64,000 nt of DNA, taken from NCBI GenBank assembly GCA_020744225.1, contig JAGMWG010000026.1, positions 400,762 through 464,761 on the forward strand, in the 5' to 3' direction. This document shows, in pieces, positions 21,190 to 33,109 of the stretch. A model generated the notes under the pieces. The model was not told where the DNA came from. It saw only the letters and a program-made list of their open reading frames with translations, and searched no databases. Each line of letters starts with the position of its first letter. Positions within the stretch are counted from its first letter, which is position 1. Origin of the DNA: Paraphoma chrysanthemicola (lineage: Eukaryota > Ascomycota > Dothideomycetes > Pleosporales > Phaeosphaeriaceae). The position numbers and the translations under genes are program-made.

Positions 21190-23200
21190 CATCCAGAGTG
21201 TACAGTCGGCCCAGATGCTGGCAGACTGCAAGATACTATGTTTCTGTGCCGAAGCGCGTCTGGCGGTGATGCTTCCGGGCACCTCCTTGAGGGTTGTGAA
21301 TTGCGCTGGAGAATCAGAATTTGCCTTCGCGTCCAAAGTAGATCCCGTGCAGAGGAGGAAGCACGCGAGCCTCTGAAAGCTCACTCTTCCTTCGTCAGAG
21401 CATATATGATCTGACTGTTGAATGGATTGCGAGGTCGAGACGGGATTGCGAGATGGTGAAGTGCGTCGGCTTTCGGAAAACCACAATGCAACGAATAAGT
21501 TGCCCAAGGCGCTCAACGCGCTGGAAGTGGGAAAACCTGTGCTTCCAGGCCCCGCCCTCCGCTTGGGTCCAGACTGTGGTACCAGCAAGCGGAAGAGAGA
21601 AGGTGCAGCTGCGGCAGATGGCATGACTAACGAGGCGGCGAAGAAAGGTGTCACCGAGCACTATCATTACCGATCGAGTCTGGCGTCGTATCGCCATTTT
21701 ACAGACCGGAAGTGGCGCCGGGGCAGTCTGATGGGCTCCCAGATTCGCGTCAAGGAGCACAACAGCGAGGAGGATCACAATGACTGGGGGGAATGGACAG
21801 CTTGTGAGGACGGTGTGCCGAGATGAATAGGAAACCTGGCAGCCTTCTCATGATATCAAGCTTTTGTCTGTAGTGCGCACTTCTTGTGCGAAAATGACAA
21901 GGTCGAGCGGAAGCTTCGAGTTGTGGAAATGACAAAACACGGCCATCGACGAGCTGGTCAAGCTATGTAAATCGTTGGGATCAGGCCTAACAGTTCCCCG
22001 GAGCTCGCTCCCAGCTACCAGTTAGGTTTCATTTGGCGGCGGCAAGCGGAGGCGTGCATCTCGTGGTGCGGCGGGAGACAAGGGCAAACATGCGGCGAAG
22101 GATGCCATAGTTCAGCACCGCGGTCCCGAGGGACGACGTTCAGACCGGCGCCCACCGACAACTGGAAGTCTGGGGTGCTCTTGTCCGCATCATACCACGG
22201 TACACTGCCGAACAGATGAAGCCGGCCGTCCCCCAAATAGAGATCGGCGAAGACACAGCTCCCGCCACCATCGACAACGTTCAAAAAGCCACGGAGGACG
22301 AGGCGGCAGCAGAAAGCAGCGAGTTTTCCGGCCAAGACGACGAGTACAGCGCGGTGGCATTCAAATGGGGCACTGGTGTGAATGTCGAGTCGGATGGTGA
22401 GATGCACTGGCTGGCTGAGGAGGACTTTGCCGGGTGGGAGACTGAGCGATTCTGGAGACACAGCATACGCGGCGCATGATGTGAGAGTCGTGCAACGACA
22501 AGCGCAGAAGACGGCCTTGATGAGGGCGGCGATAGCAGCGGGCAGTGCCTTGTGGAAAGAGGAAAGATTCACTAAACCAGCTGAGCTGAAGGTGGGGTTG
22601 AAGGATTGGGTCCACGTCGATACCGCACAACGCACGTTGCCCTCTGTATTGCCTTAGTCCGCCTCGATGATCGTTCGCATGACCGTATAGTCGTTCGCTG
22701 TTGCATCATTGAGCTTTCGCGGGTCGTCGCAGACAGACCCAAGGGCAAACCTCGGACGCATCAACGGGTATGATGCCAAGGCACGCTCGCCGCTCTAGAA
22801 TACATCATGTGGTCCCACTTGTCTTTTCTCAAGACCTGGGAGAGTTCTTGGTTGCACGTTTCGCATGTCGCAGCTGCCGACGACGACCGCGTTGGGCATA
22901 CGAGGTAGGGATAAAGCGCTGGTCGAAGGGAAGAGGAAGACGCTATCGAGCATCCGTTTGCTTGCCCGTATGGTTCCAGTACATTGAAAAGGAGCGCATG
23001 CGAACGCCCTCGTCGTCGAAAAGTTGGCGCCAATTTCCCAATGACTCGTATTCACCGGACGTTGTTAAAATCGAGCTGGTGAGCGCTGGAGGGCTAGGCG
23101 CGCGGCCTTGGAGGGGTGGAAGGGTCCTCCGCGAGGGATCTGGACGCGCGGAGTGTACATCTATTGCACTAGGACGTCGCAGTCAGGCACCTTGGTGTGA
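21190..23200. other. Decayed sequence with overlapping unrecognised ORFs
   Basis: GC-rich stretch with ORFs of similar length on both strands, e.g. 21422-21826 plus and complement 22015-22635. None has a recognisable motif and the frames contradict each other. The minus strand from 23000 to 22770 may be the distal part of the methyltransferase relic that follows. Confidence 0.45.
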
Positions 23201-23228
23201 CTAGTAGTGCGGACCTGCACTGGAGTAG

Positions 23229-23492
23229 CTACTTCCGCAGGGCAGTGGCTGGGACTGTTTCGGTGAAGCGGGCAGACATGGTGACGATGAGACGGCTACT
23301 GGGAGCGAGCAGTCGACGCAGTCTGACAATGGCCAGGCGACTCTCGTTGGCGGGAATCGTGTGGAAGACGTGGAGTGCAAAGATGCAGTCGAACGTTTGG
23401 GTACTGGACCCTCGGTGGTGATGGAGAAACAAAGCTGTGAGCCCTCTGTAACTGAGGTGGCGTGGTCCATGCAGCCTTACCCTCGAGATCAT
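23229..23492 (-). pseudogene. Relic of a class I SAM-dependent methyltransferase
   Basis: The minus-strand frame contains FDCIFALHVFHTIPAN, matching the acidic post-I/motif II region of Rossmann-fold methyltransferases, followed by RLRRLLAPSSRLIVTM, matching the motif III pattern LLxPGGRLIVT with Gly-Gly replaced by Ser-Ser. The SAM-binding GxGxG motif is not found upstream, and downstream sequence continues in broken frames. In the intact family these enzymes transfer methyl groups to small molecules. The substrate is unknown here. Confidence 0.5.
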
Positions 23493-23508
23493 ACAGTATG
23501 CTTAGCAC

Positions 23509-24423
23509 ACAAGCGGCGCCAATAGCAGCTTGATTTTGGGCAGCTACTAGACCCCAATTCAGGCTTTATCCCTTCGTCTCTGCAACTAAACAGGGAAACG
23601 CACGCCCACGGCGGCCGTATGCGGGTCGCTCAGTATCGATCCGAAGCTTTGATATTTGGCCACCTGAATTCATCGCGTTGGCGCGATAGCCCTGCCTTCA
23701 AGCCCTTTTGCTCGACACGCACGTGCAGAATGCTTAGAGAGGCGTCTCACAGCTGGACGCGCTTCGTGATGTTGGTAGTGCGGCCATCAGGTCGATATCC
23801 GCTGTCGGCTGGGCAGGTCTCGAGCCATTGCTGCACTAACGGTGCGCGCGACGCTTCGAATTGCTGCCAGGACGACGTCGTGATTGCTGCACGGCGTCGA
23901 CATTATATGCTGAGCGCTTCAAGGTCGAAATGTGTTAGGGAAGGCTACCGCGCTGATTGGTGCGCTTGGCTCCACCGCCAAGGCTACCAAGCCGTGGTGT
24001 TGTGACGACCATATGGGTGCTTTCCGAAATATTTGTTGCTACCCTATTCTGGCTAGATCAAAGCCTGAAGGTGTAGTGTGTAAACTACGGGGTATACACG
24101 CCAAGTTTAGCTAAGAGTCTATTACTTAGCACCCTTATCAAGCTTTTCTAATTTCGCACTTCTCTACACGTACGATGTAGCTATTATATTAGGACATACA
24201 AGTAAGAAATCTCTCGCTACTATAAGCAGTCGAATCTATGTAAGTTGCAGCGTATTATCATATAAGCTCTTGTTACGACTGTACTCGAAAATTGTGGTAA
24301 TCTTCACCAGATTCAGGCGGCAACAGGTGTCACATAACAACCGGGGAAACCTCGGATCTGCTGGGGCTTTTGCGCCATCAAACCAGCGTTTGTGGTTTGC
24401 TTCCTAGGCCATCAGTTCCCGCC
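23509..24423. other. Intergenic, partly AT-shifted, nothing recognised
   Basis: 24100-24300 is noticeably AT- and TA-rich, as in RIP-decayed repeats. The last 100 bases lead into the modular gene at 24424. Confidence 0.5.
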
Positions 24424-25514
24424 ATGGGCGAATATCGTCTTTCAAGTGCAGAATGCGCTCTCTTTCGTGATATCCGGGAAAAGGACACATCTCATTCCGT
24501 ATTCTGGAATGATCAGCTGTAAAGGACGCCGCATCATGTACTCATCAGCTCGCTAATCGTTTACACGCAGCCAAGTCCCCTTGTCAATTCAGGTTACAAT
24601 GAACGACCGTAACCTCGACAGTTACGAGGTAACGGGGTCAAAAATCGTTCAAGAACTTGCTCGTGTCGGGGCGATGATAGCTACGACCGATGAGTTCAAG
24701 GCAAACTCGGAGATCACCACTCCAGCGAATGCTGGGAGCCCATCTCGAACATACCAGTTTCCTCTTTACTCGGAAGAGCCCAAGCTCCTGAAGCTTATAC
24801 GGGAAAGTCCAAAATTGCCGGCTTGGGAAAATCGCATGTAAAGAACTCTGCCTCTTTTCCTCTGGAGTCCGCTAAGATTTCGCGTACAGCAAAGGCCCTC
24901 TGTTCCTCACAGCTACCGTATTGGATCGTACTATCACCACGCGAAAACTATCAGCGTTGAATATCATTGCAGAATGCGCTCGTTTTGGGGCGTACATACT
25001 CACAAGGATGGCAATGCTGGAGGAATTTCAGGAGGAACCAGACACGGCGACGCCTGTATCAACCCTGACTGACACAGCTCTTCCAACGCTTTCCCCTATT
25101 CTGATGACTTCGGCTACCAAGTCGAGCGCAAATTCTCACGGGAATTGCTCACCTGCTGCAAGCGACCCGTCAACGCCGCCAAATACTAGCCCTTTGCTTG
25201 TCGGTAATCGTACGAACGGCGAAGGCACAGGAGATCATAGCACGGAGGCACCTGTGGCTGTTGACCTGAGCGCAAACACTCTAGCAACAGCGGTTACGGC
25301 CCGACAAACCGACGCCGAATCAGGACACAGCGCCTCGGACCGATTAGCCAACGATGCCACCTGCCCATCCCCAACAGCAGGACATACAACGAGAGGGTTG
25401 AAGAGGAAAGCGAGGTCTGAAGAGGCTCTCGACGTGGCGTATCGGCACAGTGCTTCGTTACGCGCGGCACCCAACAACTCTGGCATTGGTAGGGGACGCT
25501 GTTCGTCGGAGTAA
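24424..25514 (+). CDS. Three-exon protein built of two tandem copies of an unrecognised ~89-residue module
   Basis: Proposed join(24424-24518, 24571-24837, 24890-25514), 328 residues, start cccgccATGg. Both introns are exactly 52 nt, both begin GTAAAG, have a gctaa branch-like site and end in CAG, and both interrupt the same codon position of the module. Module 1 covers residues 6-74 and module 2 about 97-165. From the intron position onward they align gap-free at an offset of 89: shared residues include W28/W117, P35-L36/P124-L125, T41/T130, D44-R45/D133-R134, E60/E149, A62-R63/A151-R152, G65-A66/G154-A155. Residues 170-328 are Ser/Thr/Pro-rich and disordered, with a basic cluster (GLKRKARSEE) that may be a nuclear localisation signal. 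No known domain is recognised. Exon-plus-intron duplication explains the structure. Confidence 0.7.
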
Positions 25515-28339
25515 GCGGAGGCGATAGGTTCAAAGCAGATGCCGCGAGACGGAGGCTTCAGAAGCCAGATGTTTCTGCGCTTGGATCACTTTCACAAGAT
25601 TAGCCCAATAAAACATGCACTGCAGTATTGTCTTACCCAGTGAAGACGACAGCATCGTCGAGTCCTGCCGACCGCGTCGTCCAAAGGCGCGCCCTGTCCT
25701 TCTTGCGGAGACACGCCCAGCCCGTTGCAGCCCCATTTTCGACCTAAGCCCAGTGTTTGTTGCATCCCCTTGTCGGTTGTAGGTAAAGGCCTCGTGCTAT
25801 GTGTGCCGCACACGGTGTTCGACGACGGTTTTGCGCATGCATTGAGCGTTTATGAATGGTGATTCGCACCTGCAGGAGTCACTCAATGAAGCGCTACGAG
25901 GCTCAAAGGAACTGTGATGACGTGTCAATCGCGTTGTAGACATGGTGCGTACGTGGCGGCCGTGTTGACGAGTCGTCGATGGCAGCAGCGGCGGAACCGG
26001 TGCGGCGCGAGGCTGCCGAATAGAAAGACTGTCGAAGTCAATGGAGGAGTGCGAGGAGAGCGATTAGGATTCCAAGAAGTCATGGCGGCTTACTAACCGA
26101 TGCGCCGCGATACGCGGCTCGATTACTACTTATGTACAGTAGGTATGCTCCTAGCTGGTGCGCTAACTTGGTAGGCGGCGATGCTTGTAGGATATAGTAT
26201 GCGGCGGTCGCGAGAGCTTGGCGGAGACCCTGGCACGCATGGCAGGACCCTTGCCCGGATACAGGCTGGACGGTCAATGCCACCAAGTACATGCGCCTGT
26301 TAATTGCACCCCATCTACTAATACTCCTGTAGACCAAGCGCGCATAGCAGCCACGGTTGTCCCATGACCAGACTCGTCGGTAATGGCCCCGCAATGATCG
26401 TACGGTACGTCATTGAACGATGCCGGTGACACTTCCGGCGACACTCGGAGGTATGCGCATCTCGAGCAAGGACAGCCGGGCCTTACCTAGAGCTAGGTCC
26501 TTCTGGCTGACGGCAGAGTGTGCTCCCTTCCCCAGGCCCTACGTCAGCAGATACCTACTGATGCGTTCAAACTGTGGCGGCTGTGGCTGGTGGATTATGT
26601 AAGGAAAAGGTCATGAGCTTCCCCGGCGTGGGGATGGACGATGGCGAAACGTCGCAGTACTCAAAGCGCCCAACCGCCACACTCGTTGTCGCGGCCGCTC
26701 GTCTCCCACCGCCGACTATACCTGTTCTTCACTAATTTTATGCTCTGCTTTCAGGCATTGTGCGCTCCATGAGGGCGCATTCAGAGTGCCACTAACCAGC
26801 CATCACATCCACCCCGACACCGCACACGACTCTATACCTTCGGCGCGCGAACATGGCGAAAGCCCACCGGCGCGCGCGGTATTGACACCTCAGTGCAGCT
26901 GTAGTTACGGCTATGGCGACGGACTTGGGAAGGCCGACATGTAAGGCATTCGCGGCTTGCTCGATCTGCAACACGCTTGCCACTGTGAGCAGAGCGCATT
27001 CGGATGCGCTCTGGTCGTGAGGCTTGCGCCAGACCGTCACGGGTCCCAATTGCTCCAGGTACGCTGTGCCCAGCTCGAACGCCTGATGGGTATGCTGACT
27101 CATCAAGGAATGGGCCGACGTCCACCCGTACTCGCACCAACCCTCCCGCGACGCTGTCAACGTCCTCCGCGCGATTCGATACCCACGGGCGATTCGATAC
27201 CTCCGAGCGATACAATGCCCCGACCTCCCGAGTGAAGCGATCCATACTCAGTGGCCATGTTGTCCAGCATTCTCTCGGCGGGCTCTTCCACACCGGCCTC
27301 GTTGGTGACATGCGTGATGGCGAGTCTAGCAACGGTAGAACATGTGCGCGACTGAATATCAGCTGGCTCTCAAGCGTTGTATCGACGGGCAGTTCGTTAT
27401 GGCAGCACATCAGGCATGATAACAAGCATTGTTGCGTCGTTAGCTGAACGGCAGCCGCGCGATCTCAGCACACATGGACATCTCGACCGCACTCTCGACC
27501 GCACAACACAAAGTGAAACACGCAAGGTGGTTGGTCAAAATGAGGAGCACAAGGGTATCTTTCGAGGTGATGGCAGTCTCACGGCGTGGTTACGGCTGAC
27601 CGCTGTGTTCATTGCAGGGAGGAAGATGCGGACATCTGACCAACCTCCAAGTGGAAGAGGACTTTCAAGTCGCTCATGACGGCGATGCGCTCGGGCGGGC
27701 GCTCGTAAATCATCAAAGCCATGGAGTTGATGGACGAGGGAATTGCGCCATGAGCCATGGCTCGAGGTTAGTTCTTAGTTACATAGTCTACAAGGATATC
27801 CTGTACACTTAGCAATGGTTGGCTGATCGCCTCGGTGTCGGTGAATTCCACTCGTTCGAGACGTCATGCTTGGTGCGCGCGTGCTCTTGATTCATGTCAT
27901 GGTTGTTCAAGCTCCTGCGCCGCGGCAGCGTACCCTGACTAATGGACAAGCTCAACTTCTTGCGGACTGAGTCCAGTCTCGAGTGAAATGGAAATTGTAT
28001 GCTCCGGTTCTCTACACCATGGATGGCAGCGATAACCGAACTGCAAGGACAGTCATAGAGAACTACGCTTGCTCCGCGATTCGCGGACAGCAGATTTGGA
28101 CACGCTACAGCAGAGACGATGTTATTTTAAAGTAAAAGCTTTTAATCGTGGTATAAACCGAAGTTTTTTATTTCGAGCTGTAGAGGTGGACTTGACCGAC
28201 TATAAAGTAAGTTGCAGCAAGAAAGCAACATAAGCTTACAGCAGACTACTCTATCTGGGAAAAGACGAACGCATTAGGGGTTCTGGGCAGCAAAGCGCAA
28301 GCTCATCAGCACGAGAGTCTTAACAATAAAGGCAATCAT
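25515..28339. other. 2.8-kb stretch of unsupported and probably decayed frames
   Basis: The longest frames (complement 26832-27425 and complement 26792-27160) overlap each other and lack recognisable motifs. Plus-strand frames at 27004-27447 mirror them. I see no gene that can be defended. Confidence 0.45.
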
Positions 28340-28512
28340 TCAGACGATCATGAAGAGCAATGAGCACTTGCCCGAGCCCCGGAGCTTGCACTCTTGGACC
28401 TTGCATGATAGGCAGAATGCCATGCCGTCGACAATCGTGGAGAGGCAGCGACGCGGCTCATGACCTTTCCTTCGGCGACAGCGTTTCCAGTATTCAGCAG
28501 GACTGTGGTATG
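28340..28512 (-). CDS. Possible terminal exon of a small cysteine-rich protein
   Basis: Minus-strand open stretch between an acceptor-like site (branch-like gctgac, then GTTGCAG ending at 28513) and TGA at 28340. It encodes about 57 residues beginning YHSPAEYWKRCRRRKG, with six cysteines in the pattern C-x10-C-x10-C-x2-C-x4-C-x7-C and a hydrophobic end. No upstream exon could be assigned with confidence. Six regularly placed cysteines could be a zinc-binding or disulfide-bonded domain, or chance. Confidence 0.3.
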
Positions 28513-29070
28513 CTGCAACAGGTTGCTGCTTAAGTCAGCAGTACGTAGTCAGCTGTGAATGGCTCGGTATAGTAGGTGACAATTTGGGATCAGTACTCCG
28601 GCGCTACTGCTGTGCAACCCGGAGAGCAAAAGTTTTGCGGCTGGAGTCGCTAGCCTACCTGCAACTGTCACGCATCATTAGTATCATAACTTCAGACAGG
28701 AGCTCCTGGCCTGACTAAGCTGTTCCCAATGTAGGGTACACCGCATTGCTGAAATTGTGATGCGCGTCTCTCCTAATTACGAGCGAATCCTGTCCCTTCA
28801 AATCTGCGAAGAAGAGACAGGCGTCACTAGCAAGCCAATAGGAAATCGTGCCCGCTGAGCGGCCATCCGGAGCCAACGGCAGCATACAGTAGAAACAAAC
28901 ATTGCATCGGAATATTTAGGAGCGTTTGAGTCAGATCTAAATAGTACTTAGCCTGCCTGGTGAAGGGCGCTGTTCATTGTACGATTTTGGTGACTTTACA
29001 CACCACCTACTGCTACGGCTTATCTTGAACTTGACGACCATAATCTGTACCTCCTCGCCGCGCCTCTACC
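28513..29070. other. Intergenic, nothing recognised
   Basis: 558 bases with no convincing frame. The 3' end is the promoter of the F-box-like gene. Confidence 0.55.
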
Positions 29071-30042
29071 ATGCTCAGTCTTCTCACAGTACCACCAGAG
29101 ATCAGACATGAAGTTTATGGATACCTGCATCGGCCGTTCAGCTGTAACTGGCGTGTAGGCGGGTCCTATGTCCATTGTGCAAAGATCGAGGTCGCCGAAG
29201 CACCGCTTCCCGAAGTCTTGCTCGTTTGCACCCAGCTGCACGATGAGTATATTACATCCGAAGTGCATCGAAATCTGACGATGACGATTCGGATCTGGGG
29301 ACACGGGTTAGACCTGGACATCGTCGACGACTCCAATCACCAGAACGCAGATCCAAGCTCAACCAGCCACGCAGAGTGGGACGAGGGTTGCATCACAGAA
29401 GCCAAAATGCACAAATCCATGGCCTCTACACTCCAAATCAGCCCTTTACTTCGGCACCTGAAGCATATCCTTGTGCTGATCGGAGGCAACCCGAAGCACG
29501 ACGATGGAGATGGAGAATCTACGACCAATGACACATTACAAGACGTTACTCAAGTTCTCGGCGGAAATGTACCCGGCTTAAAGTCAATCAAGATCGCAGC
29601 TCAGTTTGATGAAAGCCAAGTGGAGATCCGTCACTCTCCTTCGAAACAAGGGTTAGCTGACCACGTCGAAAACAGCAACGGGGTATCTATAATGGCGCAC
29701 GCTTCGCTTCTAAATCTGCGAATTGTCCAGGTCTGTGCGTTTGTACTTTCCAGAGATCTGAATGCAATGGATCCCGCAACATCGGCACAACCATCAACCC
29801 CCCAACGAAGGTATACACTGTTTATGCCAGGCCGAGCTCTTCTCTACGCCGTCGACTACAATCTTGCACAGTCTATTTTCTGGGATCCAAAACAGATACA
29901 AGAGGTGCTTCCTGAAGATGAAATCCCTGGTGTCAATGGATACTACTGGACCAGAGTAGAGACGTTGGATTGGCCGTTCTTGACAATGCCGGGAAAGATC
30001 TGCAAGTGGCTGGAGCTGCGCGGCGACGATTTGGATACCTAG
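29071..30042 (+). CDS. F-box-like protein
   Basis: 323 residues from ATG 29071 (ctaccATGc). The N-terminus LLTVPPEIRHEVYGYL fits the LPPEIRxxIYxxL core of the large family of fungal F-box-like proteins, and PLPEVLLVCTQLHDEY fits the second helix block typical of these proteins (LL.vcrqi..E). F-box proteins link substrates to SCF ubiquitin ligases through Skp1. Many fungal members of this group are uncharacterised. The remaining 250 residues have no repeats such as WD or LRR. They end in a Trp-rich stretch (YYWTRVETLDWPFLTM). Single exon, intact, not in any obvious cluster. Confidence 0.65.
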   Translation: MLSLLTVPPEIRHEVYGYLHRPFSCNWRVGGSYVHCAKIEVAEAPLPEVLLVCTQLHDEYITSEVHRNLTMTIRIWGHGLDLDIVDDSNHQNADPSSTSHAEWDEGCITEAKMHKSMASTLQISPLLRHLKHILVLIGGNPKHDDGDGESTTNDTLQDVTQVLGGNVPGLKSIKIAAQFDESQVEIRHSPSKQGLADHVENSNGVSIMAHASLLNLRIVQVCAFVLSRDLNAMDPATSAQPSTPQRRYTLFMPGRALLYAVDYNLAQSIFWDPKQIQEVLPEDEIPGVNGYYWTRVETLDWPFLTMPGKICKWLELRGDDLDT

Positions 30043-30470
30043 CTCAGAGCACCAGGACAGTGGTGCGAGTTAGTCGGGGCGATGGATCAGTCTGAGCGAT
30101 GAGTCCCGGGTGATCATTTGTACGAGGCCCAAGTTATGTTCAAGGAGAAACAGCACAAAGACGATGCTGTGTTCAAAAGGGAATAGCACAAAGGCGATGC
30201 TTAGGATCGACTTGCAGTTTTATCACTAGTTGTATGGGGGGGTTATTGTCTTTCCCTCAACCATTTTCTGTGAACGAGGGCCTTTGGATTTGCGTCATCT
30301 GGCCTGAGGAGCAATTTTGCGCTCAAGAAACTTTCCCTTAAGCATACCAAAATTTCTCTCCTTAAACGAGGTAGTAAAATATATCACACGGCAGGGTTAA
30401 TTTGGGCTTTGAGTATTATGACTGGTTCTCGAAGCATTCTGCCACGTATTTTCCCTTACATATGGGAGCG

Positions 30471-30546
30471 TGCGCAAGCCACGCAAGGGTGCGCAAGCCG
30501 CGCAAGGGTGCGCAAGCCGCGCAAGGATGCGCAAGCTGCGCAAGGG
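30471..30546 (+). repeat. Four tandem 19-bp units
   Basis: Unit TGCGCAAGCCGCGCAAGGG and one- to two-base variants, at 30471, 30490, 30509 and 30528. Intergenic minisatellite. Confidence 0.85.
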
Positions 30547-33109
30547 TGAGAAGCAGCCATGGCGGACCGACACAAGTTCCGGGCCGGCACGATCCTCGAC
30601 ATTAAGTTTCGTTAGTCGCACCCACGCGCCAGTCTCCGCCAGTGGCTGAGCAGTGTAGTGTCGAGCCTGTCAAACCGAACTTTGTACACATGAATTGCTA
30701 CTTTGCGATATTGAAAGCCTACTTAGCTAAGTCCTAGAAACCCCTTCGATAATGTCCACCATTCCATCGTATTCCAATTGCGGCAGTCTTCAAGTGTTCT
30801 ATGCCAATTGGGAGCTTGTGCGAAAGCTTTGAGGGATATCATGCAAGTGGATGAAGGCGACTGGTGGCACTAGTAACTTTGTGCAGCAGCATAACCATAG
30901 CCTTGTTCTCTTCTGCGTTCCAGGCATCGATGGCGTGCTCGTCAGCCTCTCCGCCAGCTGCACCAGCGGCAGCGGCGAGTCGCGCATCTTTGCCAGAGAC
31001 CGTCTCCCAGAGTCCCGCATAGGAGAATGCGTCGGCAGCGACTTGGGGTCGAGATTGAAAGAGAACTCGGAAGCCATAGTGATGATGGGGGATTAAAAGT
31101 TGCCTCAAGCAGCGGAACACCGCAATTCCGACGTACCAGGGCCAGAAAGTCCTGGCTATTCCGCTGAACATACATATGTTGTTGCAAAATAGAGCTAGAG
31201 AGAGCCTCGTAGTGGCTTTCTTTCTTGCTGTCTCAGTGTACAGCGCCGCTTCTCAAACAGGTACATATGGCCAAAATTTATGCCGTCCAGGCTGTTGCGA
31301 GAATGGACAGCCTTCCTCGTCGCACTGACCCCGACCGACATCCCAACCTTTCGCCGTAGACTAGTGTGGTACATCCTGGGGGAGTAAAACTTGCCGAATT
31401 GTTGCGATCACATCCCATCTCTAGAGCAAACCTGCTCTCCCACACGGGATGAACCGCCAACCTTGCTCCTCGTCGGCTGCTGCCCTCGGCAAAAGTCAAG
31501 CAGCTCCCGACTGCGTCTCTGCTGCTAGCAGGCAGCTACCGGCTCTGCAACAAAGTCTTGGCTTCACCAGCGTTACCATCTTGTCCTCGGGATCAACGCT
31601 GCCAAACTTGTTGATAGTATTGCTTATATGATTGGCCACGATGCAAAGGTCAGACCGAGTCGTTACCGCTAGCAGGCTGTTGCCAGAGCCATCTGGGCTA
31701 GTATTTTCGTCATCTTTCGAAGTAGCTAGGGCGCCGGAGCTGGAATGATCGTATCGCCCTCGCCGTGGCACAAAGGGCGCGGTAGGGAGAGGCTTTTCTG
31801 AGCGCTTTGGTGGACTAGGTGATCATCAAGGACGTTAGCATTCCCAATTCAGTTTCAATGGCACCAGGATGTTTACTGACTAGGGACTGCGGCAGTCTCC
31901 TCCAAGCACTGCCGTATTCGAAGTCAACGAGGAGCGGATGCGTCCAGCGCACTTTTACGGCAAGAAAGACAGAGGTTGCTTACTTGTTGTAGACAGCAGC
32001 GTCGAGGACAAGTATGTTAGTAAAGAGCTTCATATTCATTTGGTTGAGCACAGAATAGGCATGGATTCAAAAAGGGTGGAGTTCGAAGAGTGCTCAAGAC
32101 CTTCTTAACTAAGATGTTTACTTAGACACCTCTAGCTCTCGAACCACCAGGAACATTACTCGAAAAGCTATGAAACGAATACCCTGGGGATAGCGCACTC
32201 ATCCTTCAGCGTTTGCGACTTGTCAGGGCGGGAGACGCGCTGGCCTCGACAACATAAGGCAGCATTCTACATGCTGCAAAATGGAGGTATAACTAATATA
32301 CAGCTACAGCATCATCGCAAGCTGCCTAGTTTCGTGTACGGCGGGGATTTCGTTGGCATTGGCAGACTTGGACTGTATGATGAGAAACGGGAAGCAGAGT
32401 AACTGCGAGAACCGATACCAATCGGGTATGGCCTCACTATTTGAGGTGGATTCACGATAGCCCATATCTGCTCAGCCTTAAGACACATGCCATGTCCTCC
32501 TCCAACCTGACGTCATTCTGCAAAAGCTGGCCGTGAAGTTGTGTACACGTCCTCTAGCTACTGACGCCGCGAATCCCGTGCGGATGAACACCAACATTGC
32601 TGCACTCACCTCTCATCGGATTCTAAACAACGCGCAAAAATTGTGCTAATCGACAACAAACGCGAAGTCACCTCCGCAATATGGCGAAGCAATGCCGCAG
32701 GCGCACTTCTTGAAGCAATTATCGGTTATAGATGCGCAAACCTAGCACTAGTCAGCAGTAGAAGCGAGTTAGGCAGGAAGCATTCACACATTTGCACGAA
32801 GCCATCACTGTTGAACACGGGAAACGAACACGGGAATCAGTCTTGCGCGACGCTGAGGCCAATAGGGGCGATAGGAAGGAGGGCTGTTAGCTTTATCGTT
32901 GTTTCCAGTTGTGTTGAGGACTTTGGTGCAATATATGATAGGCTGTTAGTTTTGTACTCTAGAACCTTTTTTAGCATGAGAGTGTGGCAATTCTTGCTCG
33001 TCGGTGGTATGCTCGAAAAAGACCTTCACGCTTAAGATCGGACAATATCAGTGTCTTTACGAATATGTCTACAGGTCAAACCTGTGCAAGTTATGGCTCG
33101 CTCTACAAT
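30547..33109. other. Gene-poor stretch with two candidate minus-strand fragments
   Basis: No gene defended. Candidates: (a) complement 30839-31171, 110 residues from a true ATG (MFSGIARTFWPWYVGIAVF), Ala-rich, unknown; (b) complement about 31496-32040, where an exon-like stretch (VRWTHPLLVDFEYGSAWRRL) ends at a GTCAGT donor and a 66-nt intron-like segment with branch-like tgctaac and acceptor CCTAG leads to a frame ending at 31496. The phase across (b) does not match without a shift, so it is a relic or misread. The 32640-33050 stretch is AT-shifted. Confidence 0.4.

Noticed and set aside
26792..27425. 122- and 197-codon minus-strand ORFs
   Set aside because: They overlap in different frames, and neither shows a recognisable motif or consistent splicing.
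31496..32040. Possible spliced gene on the minus strand
   Set aside because: The intron signals look good but the exon phases do not agree, so only recorded as a fragment in the gap entry.
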